Positions 47,633 to 64,000 of a DNA stretch of 64,000 bases are shown here, one piece after another. Below the pieces are notes generated by a model. It saw only the letters and a program-made list of their open reading frames with translations, had not been told where the DNA came from and did not search any database. The first letter of the stretch is position 1, and every line of letters begins with the position of its first letter. This stretch comes from Amorphochlora amoebiformis (Eukaryota; Cercozoa; Chlorarachniophyceae), in the NCBI GenBank assembly GCA_054601695.1, contig BAAHQB010000146.1, forward strand, positions 420,568 through 484,567. Reading direction: 5' to 3'. A program made the translations under genes and the position numbers.

Positions 47633-48523
47633 CTAGCATGCATGTGAGGAAGTAGAGGCCATGCATGCGGGTGCCTCTTGTCCCTCCCATCCCGGAGATA
47701 AGGTAATAACACCTAAAAAAGTCTATTTTTAAACTGTTGGTGCCCGAAAATCAGGTAATTTCACCTAGAACGTCTATGTTATATATATATATATATAGAT
47801 ATATATACATATATATGCATGTATATATATTATATATTTGTATACATATGATTACGTGTGGGTTATTGTTGAGATGAGGCAAATGAGTGTGACATACTGG
47901 TCACGTGACATGGTCACACTTGGTCACGTCACATGGTCACACTTGGTCACGTGACATGGTCACACTTGGTCACGTCACATGGTCACACTTGGTCACGTCA
48001 CATGGTCACACTTGGTCACGTCACATGGTCACACTTGGTCACGTCACATGGTCACACTTGGTCACGTGACATGGTCACACTTGGTCACGTCACATGGTCA
48101 CAATTGGTCACGTGACATGGTCACACTTGGTCACGTGACATGGTCACACTCAGTCACATGACATGGTCACACTCAGTTACGTGACATGGTCACACTTGGT
48201 CACGTCACATGGTCACACTTGGTCACGTGACATGGTCACACTTGGTCACGTGACATGGTCACACTTGGTCACGTCACATGGTCACAATTGGTCACGTGAC
48301 ATGGTCACACTTGGTCACGTCACATGGTCACACTTAGTCACGTGACATGGTCACAGTTGGTCACGTGAGATGGTCGCAAATGGTCACGTGATGGAAACTG
48401 ATGGTCACGTGAGTGAGGGGAGATTATAAGATATTTTATCTTCTATCTATTTCTTGTTAGGCTACCGTCTAACCATACGTTGATATGTAGCTGTAGCTTC
48501 GGTGCGTTATATATGTGTATATG

Positions 48524-48586
<63 letters not shown>

Positions 48587-48653
48587 TATAAACAGAGCCT
48601 AGAGGATGGTGTTCGTGGAGTAGAGTATGCTAGTGTGGGTAATATAATATACG

Positions 48654-48698
<45 letters not shown>

Positions 48699-50041
48699 CA
48701 TACATGTGTACATATACATTACATATAGAAATGCATTTGAAATTATTTTACACTTCATTATTTTTAGGATACATATATATATATATATATATATATATCT
48801 GGTTACAATACTGTATGTAAACAGGTATTCTGTGTATTTTCGCTATCGATAACCTGTTGCTATTACTCGCCAATGGAAAGGTATAATATAAAAATATAAT
48901 ATATATACGTATATTTATATGGACAATATATATACATATGTATATATATATATGATGGTTATAATATATATTTATATATATATATATATATGATGGTTAG
49001 AATATATATATATATATATATATATGTTATTTATACATGAACATATAAAAAAAGAGTATATATATATACAAACATACATGTATATATATATATATATACA
49101 TACATATACATATATATATATATATAATATATATAATATATATAAATATATATTCCATCCATAATAAACACATCCATACGTACATATACATATATATATA
49201 TATATACATATATATACATACACAAAACAGGAATTTTTCAGAAACCCCCTCTATCTACTCGACGCTGTGGTAGTTTACCTTGCAATTATCTTCGAGACTG
49301 TCCTCTCAGGAGACGGCGGTCTAGCGGTAATCATATTAACCCAATATGCTTCTTAACACAGTTTTAGAGGGTTCTTGAGCAGTCTTAGAGGGTTGTTCTT
49401 AACAGGTTTTAAGACGGTTATCTAATGGGGTCTTAGAAGTTTCTTAAGAGATTCTAAGAGATTCTAGGAGATCTTGAGAAACGCTTATGAAACGTTCTAA
49501 GCCTTACCCTAACCCTAACACTTACCCTAACCCTAACCCTAACCCTAACCCTAACACTTACCCTAACCCTAACACTTACCCTAACCCTAACACTTACCCT
49601 AACCCTAACCCTTACCCTAACCCTAACACTTACCCTAACCCTTACCCTAACCCTTACCCTAACCCTAACCCTAACCCTTACCCTAACCCTAACCCTAACC
49701 CTAACACTTACCCTAACCCTAACATTAACCCTAGCCCTTACCCTAACCCTAACCCTAACCCTAACCCTTACCCTAACCCTAACCCTAACCCTAACCCTAA
49801 CCCTTACCCTAACCCTTACCTAACCCTAACCCTAACCCTAACCCTAACCCTAACCCTTACCCTAACCCTTACCCTAACCCTAACCCTAACCCTAACCCTT
49901 ACCCTAACCCTTACCCTAACCCTAACCCTAACCCTAACCCTTACCCTTACTAAGCCAAAGTCTAAGGTGAGTGTTACCAAACAGGGAGGAATTATAATAA
50001 TTGTTCGGGCATGGAGGTTCGTACGGATTGGTCATGGGTAT

Positions 50042-50072
<31 letters not shown>

Positions 50073-50074
50073 TA

Positions 50075-50113
<39 letters not shown>

Positions 50114-50232
50114 TTATTATTATTATTTTTTTTTATAATTGTTCGGGCATGGAATTTCGTACGGAATGGACATGGGTATTTTATTGTTATAATCATTATT
50201 ACTATTATTATTATTGTTATTGTATATATACA

Positions 50233-50283
<51 letters not shown>

Positions 50284-50487
50284 ATAATAGATATGTATAT
50301 GGGTATATTTAAATTCATTTATATTGTGTGTGAACACGCACACGTATATATATATATATATATATATTTTTATATATATATATGTTTGTAAGTATTATGC
50401 GTATGGGTGTGTACATGTATATATTAATATTGTTATTATTATCATTATTATTATTATTATTATTCTTACTATTATTATTATTGTCAT

Positions 50488-50526
<39 letters not shown>

Positions 50527-50547
50527 TGTGTGTGTAATATAAATATG

Positions 50548-50585
<38 letters not shown>

Positions 50586-50823
50586 TTATGGTTATTCAAG
50601 GATTTATATGTGTATTCATCTATACACGCAAAAATAAATGTTATGTTTTATATGTACAACTATATTTATACACATACATCTATATCGCATCTACATTGTA
50701 TCATGCATATTCCATATGAGCCTCTACAGCTATATTTACGCACATACATACATATTGCATCCAGTATATACATACATATATATATATATATATAATTATA
50801 TATATATATATATATATATGTAC

Positions 50824-50910
<87 letters not shown>

Positions 50911-51156
50911 AACATATCATGTATGTTCAAAACAAGAGAAATATTTCCCGAGATGTTTCTCTGAAAATTCTTGGAAAATTTCAGGATCTACGAGACAACC
51001 CACGATAGCCCTCAAAAACAGGACGAAAAGGTAATTTTGGGTAAAAATATATATATATTTATATATGTATATATATATATATATTACTGTGTATATATGT
51101 ATGTGTATATATGTGCGTGTGTGTGTATATATATAGGTATATAGTTAGTGTTATAT

Positions 51157-51187
<31 letters not shown>

Positions 51188-51339
51188 CATATATTACTGT
51201 GTATATATTATATATGTGTATATATGTGCGTGTGTGTATATGGATTATATATGTATTTTATATAACTGTTATATTATATATGTGTATATATTTTATAAAA
51301 CATATAATATATATATATATATATATATTATAATATATA

Positions 51340-51391
<52 letters not shown>

Positions 51392-51420
51392 CATATGATT
51401 ATATATATATATATGTATGT

Positions 51421-51462
<42 letters not shown>

Positions 51463-51507
51463 ATAAATACACCCATATTATACAAGATATAAACATACAC
51501 ATATATG

Positions 51508-51553
<46 letters not shown>

Positions 51554-51595
51554 ATAAATACACCCATATTATACAAGATATAAGCATACACATAA

Positions 51596-51641
<46 letters not shown>

Positions 51642-51674
51642 AATACACACATATTATAAAAGATATAAACATAC

Positions 51675-51729
<55 letters not shown>

Positions 51730-52086
51730 ATAAATACACATATTATACAAGATATAAGCATACACATGTATGTATGTATGTGTATATATATATGTGTATA
51801 TATATATGTATATATAGAATATAAATACACCCATATTATACAAGATATAAACATACACATATATGAATGTATATATATATATATATATATATAGAATATA
51901 AATACACCCATATTATACAAGATATAAACATACACATATATGTACATATATATATATATATATATATATAGAATATAAATACACCCATATTATACAAGAT
52001 ATAAACATACACATATATGTATGTATCATATATATATATATATATATATAGAATATAAATACACATATTATATAAGATATAAGCAT

Positions 52087-52135
<49 letters not shown>

Positions 52136-52177
52136 ATAAATACACCCATATTATACAAGATATAAGCATACACATAT

Positions 52178-52220
<43 letters not shown>

Positions 52221-52429
52221 ATAAATACACATATTATACAAGATATAAGCATACACATGTATGTATGTATCATATATATATATATATATAGAATATAAAT
52301 ACACATATTATACAAGATATAAACATACACATGTATGTATGTATCATATATTCTATATATATATATATATATATAGAATATAAATACACCCATATTATAC
52401 AAGATATAAACATACACATGTATGTATGT

Positions 52430-52469
<40 letters not shown>

Positions 52470-52632
52470 ATAAATACACATATTATACAAGATATAAGCA
52501 TACACATGTATGTATGTATCATATATATATATATATATATAGAATATAAATACACATATTATACAAGATATAAGCATACACATGTCAGGAGAAACATATG
52601 ACACAACATGTTTGTAGAAATACATACAGAGC

Positions 52633-52686
<54 letters not shown>

Positions 52687-52890
52687 GATAACATATATAT
52701 ATATATATAACATATATATATATATATGTAAATAACATATATATATATAATAGGTGTGTGACACATCTGCATACACGTACATATACTATATATATATATA
52801 TATATCTATATATATATATATTAATAGAGTCGTGATATAACTCTAAAGAGGGCATCCATCCGCATATATATATATATATATATCATATAT

Positions 52891-52951
<61 letters not shown>

Positions 52952-52958
52952 TATATAT

Positions 52959-52992
<34 letters not shown>

Positions 52993-53262
52993 ATAGAGTC
53001 GTGATGTAACTCTAAAGAGGGCATCCATCCGCATATATATATGTGTATGTGTATATGTATATATATATATATACATGTATATATATGTATATATATGTAT
53101 GTGTATATGTATAAGCATATGTATTAATAGAGTCGTGATATAACTCTAAAGAGGGCATCCATCGGTTCCGCGCCAGACCAGAAGGCATGTCCTTATGTTA
53201 CACTTGTATCATATATATATATATATATATATATATGTTAAACTCGCTTTTATTTGTATCAC

Positions 53263-53299
<37 letters not shown>

Positions 53300-53866
53300 T
53301 ATACATATACTAACCCGACGCCCTAACCCTAACCCGACGCCCTAACCCGACGCCCTAGCCCTAACCCGACGCCCTAACCCTAACCATAACCCGATGCCCG
53401 AACCTAAACCGACGCCTTAACCCTAACCCGACGCACTAACCATAACCCTCACCCGGCGCCTAACCTTAACCCGACAACCTAACCTTAACCCGACCCCTAA
53501 CCCTAACTCGATGCCCTAACCCTACCCTAACCCTAACCCAACGCCCTAACCCGATGGCCTAACCCTAAATCGGCCCTAACCCTAACCTGAGGCCCCAATC
53601 CTAACCCAACCGACGCTCTAACCCTAACCCCAACCCTAACCCTAACCCTACGCCCTAACCCTAACCCTAACCCGACGCCCTAACCCTGACCCTAACCCAA
53701 CGCCCTAACCCTAACCTAACCCGATGCCCTAACCGAACATGAAGCCCTAACCCTAACCCAACCCGACTCCCTAACCCTAACTAACCCTAACCCTAACCCT
53801 AACCCGACGCCCTCGTTTATTGGCTATTATGTAGAACAAATATATTGATATATGTTTACATACATT

Positions 53867-53925
<59 letters not shown>

Positions 53926-55037
53926 CCTAACTCGACGCCCTACCCCTAACCCGAAGCCCTAACCCGAAGCCCTAACCCGACTCCCTAACCCTAGCTCGAC
54001 GCCCTGACCCTAACCCTACCCAACGCCCTAACCCTAACCCTAACCCTAACCCTAACCCTAACTCAACGCCCTAACCCTAACCCGACGCCCTAACCCTAAC
54101 CCTAACCCAACGCCCTAACCCTAACCCGACGCCCTAACCCTAACCTTACCCGACACCCTAACCCTAACCTACACCCGACGCCCTAACCCAAACCCTAACC
54201 CTAACTCAACGCCCTAACCCTAACCCGAAGCCCTAATTTTAACCCTACCCGACACCCGACACCCTAACCCGACGCCCTAACCCTAACCCTAACCCGACTC
54301 CCTAACCCTAACTCGACGCCCTAACCCTAACCCTAACCCGACGCCCTGACCCTAACCCGACGCCCTGACCCTAACCCTAACCCTAACCCAGCCCTACCTA
54401 ACACGACGCTCTAACCCTAACTTTTAACTCAACACCCTAACCCTAACCCGACGCCCTAACCGAAACCCGCCCCCATAACCCTAACCCGACGCCCTAACCG
54501 TAACCCTAACTCGACGCCCTAACCCTAACTCGACGGCCGACGCCCTAACCCTAACTGCCCTAACCCTAACCCCCCTAACCCTAACCCGACGCCCTAACTC
54601 AACGCCCTAACCCTAACACGACGCCCTAACCCCAACCCTACCCGACGCCCTAACCCTAACCCGACGCCCTAACCCTAACCCGACGCCCTAACCCTAACCC
54701 GACGCCCTAACCCGAACACAAACCCTAACCCTAACCCTAACCCTAACCTTACCTCTAACTCAACGCCCTAACCCCAACTCGACGCACTAACTCTAACCCT
54801 ACCCGACGCTAACCCTAACCCTAACCCTAACCCTAACCCTAACCCTAACCTGACTCCCTACCTAACTCGACGCTTTAACCCTAACACTAACCCAACCCTA
54901 ACCCTAACCTTAACCCTAACCCTAACCCTAACCCGCTCTAAACGCTAACCCGACGCCCTAATATACATTTACATGTAATATCTGTAATACACATAATTTT
55001 GTATATATTCTATATATAAAAGTATATTATACTGTGA

Positions 55038-55094
<57 letters not shown>

Positions 55095-55161
55095 GTGCAT
55101 ATATAGAAATAATATAATGTCTACATGTAAACATACAAATATAATAATGTAATATATAATC

Positions 55162-55202
<41 letters not shown>

Positions 55203-55241
55203 CAGACTTCCCCTGACGTGGAGAATGCTGTTAAAACTTAA
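46183..55241 (+). CDS. HVCN1: Voltage-gated proton channel, Hv1 family (5' end unresolved)
   Basis: Four-helix voltage sensor that conducts protons. Ten exons join in phase: 46183-46234, 46294-46352, 47637-47702, 48596-48638, 48825-48880, 49231-49326, 49985-50030, 50985-51030, 53133-53205, 55206-55241 (stop TAA), 573 bases, 190 aa from the first exon found. S1 is about residues 11-29, with Asp15 as a candidate selectivity residue. S2 is about 70-88 ([18 protein letters not shown]; Asp82 at the charge-centre place of Glu153 in human Hv1). S3 is about 100-117 ([17 protein letters not shown]; Asp103). S4 is 127-139, with the family signature RAWRFVR (RxWRxxR). The S1-S2 loop exon is rich in His and Cys. 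There is no pore domain, as expected. The N terminus is missing; the last three exons, the His/Cys loop exon and the first exon are less certain than S1b-S4. Confidence 0.87.
46332..47076 (+). repeat. Copies of the proton-channel S1 exon border
   Basis: The exon end plus donor flank AGTGAAATCCAGGATCTTGA/GGTCTTATATC at 46332-46372 recurs at 46528-46566 (near identical), 46733-46770 (changed) and 47042-47076 (more changed). The copies are separated by (AT)n and lie in the intron downstream of the true exon. Confidence 0.92.
47896..48410. repeat. 23-bp minisatellite with CACGTG/CACGTC
   Basis: About 22 tandem units of TGGTCACACTTGGTCACGTS, then ACA. Many contain the palindrome TCACGTGA. It lies in the proton-channel intron 47703-48595. 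The repeating open frames are repeat translation. Confidence 0.97.
49500..49952 (+). repeat. CCCTAA-type array in proton-channel intron S3-S4
   Basis: CCCTAA with frequent CCCTTACCC and ACACTTACC variants fills the intron up to about 32 bases before the S4 exon acceptor. The C-rich strand is the sense strand. Confidence 0.96.
50134..50178 (+). pseudogene. Broken copy of the proton-channel S4 exon
   Basis: About 40 bases match 49998-50038 (ATAATTGTTCGGGCATGG shared). The translation reads [14 protein letters not shown], so the second S4 arginine is Asn and the Ile after the third is Asn. There is no AG acceptor directly before it, only (TTA)n and poly-T, so it is probably not spliced in. A (TTA)n tract separates it from the real exon. 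Confidence 0.85.
51450..52590. repeat. Minisatellite with a conserved 45-bp core and (AT)n spacers
   Basis: About 14 copies of GAATATAAATACAC(CC)ATAT, TATACAAGATATAARCATAC and ACAT alternate with (AT)n of varying length. It lies in the proton-channel intron 51031-53132. Cores are nearly identical while the spacers vary. Confidence 0.95.
52821..53165 (+). repeat. Three copies of a proton-channel exon start
   Basis: ATTAATAGAGTCGTGATATA, ACTCTAAAGAGGGCATCCAT occurs at 52821-52862, 52989-53032 and 53122-53163. Only the third continues into the open exon ([14 protein letters not shown]). The first two break into (AT)n after CATCCATCCGCATAT. Confidence 0.93.
53312..54960 (+). repeat. CCCTAACCCGACGCC variant telomere-type array
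   Basis: About 1.6 kb in which plain CCCTAA units are mixed with CCCGACGCCCTAA and CCCAACGCCCTAA units, split by (AT)n at 53820-53925. It lies in the last intron (53206-55205) of the proton-channel gene. The extra CGACGC block makes it distinct from the other arrays. Confidence 0.95.
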
Positions 55242-55282
55242 GGTATATAGATTTAAGTAATACATATGTGCATATAGATATA

Positions 55283-55326
<44 letters not shown>

Positions 55327-55375
55327 ATATGTATCGCCATCTATATAAAAATATATTATCCTTATATACATATAT

Positions 55376-55418
<43 letters not shown>

Positions 55419-56443
55419 CACGTCATAATTCATCGTATACACACACCGTGATATACACCCACACACACACACATACAATATAGCATATTTTAAACATATA
55501 CATACAGGGCCTGCCCAGAGGAAGTTAGAACCTGATACTAGCGATAGTGACACTCTGAGCGCAGCCGGTTACACATGTACACACCCCAAGCAAAGAGGGG
55601 GGTAGGTAACAGTACAGTGAAAACGAAAACGTATAACCCTCGTTTTATCATTGCATTCGCAGCATTCTAGGCATTTATTTCTCCTTGGGCTTCAAATGTT
55701 TTTTTTTTTTTTTTTGATTTATCTCTTCATCATGATCAATCGAGGAATCAGGAGGCTGTATACTAACGTACGACTAATGCTAGTAATGCTAGATCTAGAG
55801 ATATATCTAGATATATACTTGTCTAGATAGAGCTAACTTAGTCTAGTCTAGTAGTAATAATGGTAACTTAAGCTGGATCTAATGGATGATATCTGGAAAA
55901 TTCAAACTGCCACGTATTATCTAGATTATGTGTAATATGTTCACAAATATATATATATATATATATCTATCTAGATCTAGTAGATATGGACTAGATGAGA
56001 CACGTACACACTAGACACAACACTAGAACAGCACGGACGTGTAACTGTGCATGTAAAGGTCACTAAAGGATGAAAAACACCCTTTGTTCACAATTTCTTA
56101 AGAGATTTTTTTAGAAATATAGTCTGGATTCTTGATAATACTAGTAATATAATAGAGTTATATTTCGTCTCCATGCTGAGCTACTTCGATAATTAAATAA
56201 ATATCCATGTGAGTATCTAACTTAAAAAAATTGCGCACGTGCGGTCATCCAGCTATATACTTGGCCTACACACTGTGGTCTTCATTCTAGTCATTGTTGA
56301 CGCATCAAGAAAGTGTTGGCAGGAATCAGGTATCGTACGTAACAAACCTTTTTTTATTCTATAGCGACTCTAGATACTAGTTTTGGAGCCAGCCATGCCA
56401 ATATACAGACTGTGGTTGCAAAAATGAAAAAAAAAAAACGGAG
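55242..56443. other. Convergent intergenic region, CTAG-rich
   Basis: This space lies between the 3' ends of the proton channel (+) and the U2AF65-like gene (-). (AT)n lies at 55285-55415. An open + frame at about 55510-55602 (KLEPDTSDSDTLSAAG, stop TAG) is bounded by CAG upstream but cannot be joined in phase. From 55740 to 56400 the sequence is non-repetitive and crowded with CTAG/TAGATCTAG words, like the other two convergent spaces. Short poly-T and poly-A runs lie at 55698-55716 and 56427-56438. Confidence 0.7.

Positions 56444-64000
<7,557 letters not shown>

Noticed and set aside
49487-50287. A 266-codon Pro-Asn/Leu-Thr frame
   Set aside because: It is CCCTAA repeat translation that runs into the real S4 exon; only 49985-50030 is taken as coding.
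55506-55602. Open frame with KLEPDTSDSDTLSAAG before a stop, as last exon of the proton channel
   Set aside because: It needs an upstream exon ending in phase 1. The exon at 55206 ends in a stop in the joined frame, so the link fails.

Overview
This is eukaryotic nuclear DNA, most likely from a unicellular alga or other protist; I cannot name the lineage. Small coding exons (36 to about 580 bases) sit like islands in very long (AT)n, (CT)n/(GA)n, (CA)n and minisatellite DNA. TTAGGG/CCCTAA-type repeats occur at many internal sites. Nearly every long simple-repeat reading frame (Tyr-Ile, Ser-Leu, Arg-Glu, Pro-Asn, Leu-Thr) is repeat DNA, not a gene.

I recovered genes by finding non-repetitive islands bounded by AG and GT, translating them and chaining them by splice phase. 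Left to right: an unrecognised + gene C (C-terminal chain 7624-10270); a DBP2/DDX5 DEAD-box helicase on - (12917-17904, 7 exons, 549 aa); RCL1 on + (18059-29544, 16 exons, 376 aa); a zinc nucleoside deaminase on - (30216-38181, about 8 exons, one N-terminal piece unresolved); a candidate 70-aa one-span membrane protein on - (38372-39124); a candidate 52-aa protein on + (40801-42275); a voltage-gated proton channel of the Hv1 family on + (46183-55241, 5' end unresolved); and a U2AF65-like splicing factor on - (56444 to beyond the right edge). For the five recognised genes the exon lengths and phases add up with no internal stop in the resolved parts, and the joined protein aligns with the known family.

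Layout and function: the helicase and RCL1 are divergent, 154 bases apart, with no microsatellite between them. Both families act in RNA and ribosome biogenesis, so shared control is plausible. The three convergent intergenic spaces (10271-12916, 29545-30215, 55242-56443) each hold an unusual CTAG/TAG-rich sequence class that is scarce elsewhere. Introns make up most of the window: RCL1 has 1131 coding bases in an 11.5-kb span.

The most interesting pattern is that introns carry extra broken copies of pieces spanning exon-intron borders, separated by (AT)n tracts. I see this in the deaminase, the proton channel, U2AF65 and the small + gene. In U2AF65 an exon border also seems to have seeded a minisatellite about 0.9 kb long. 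The U2AF65-like gene stops soon after its first RRM, which would make an unusual short form.
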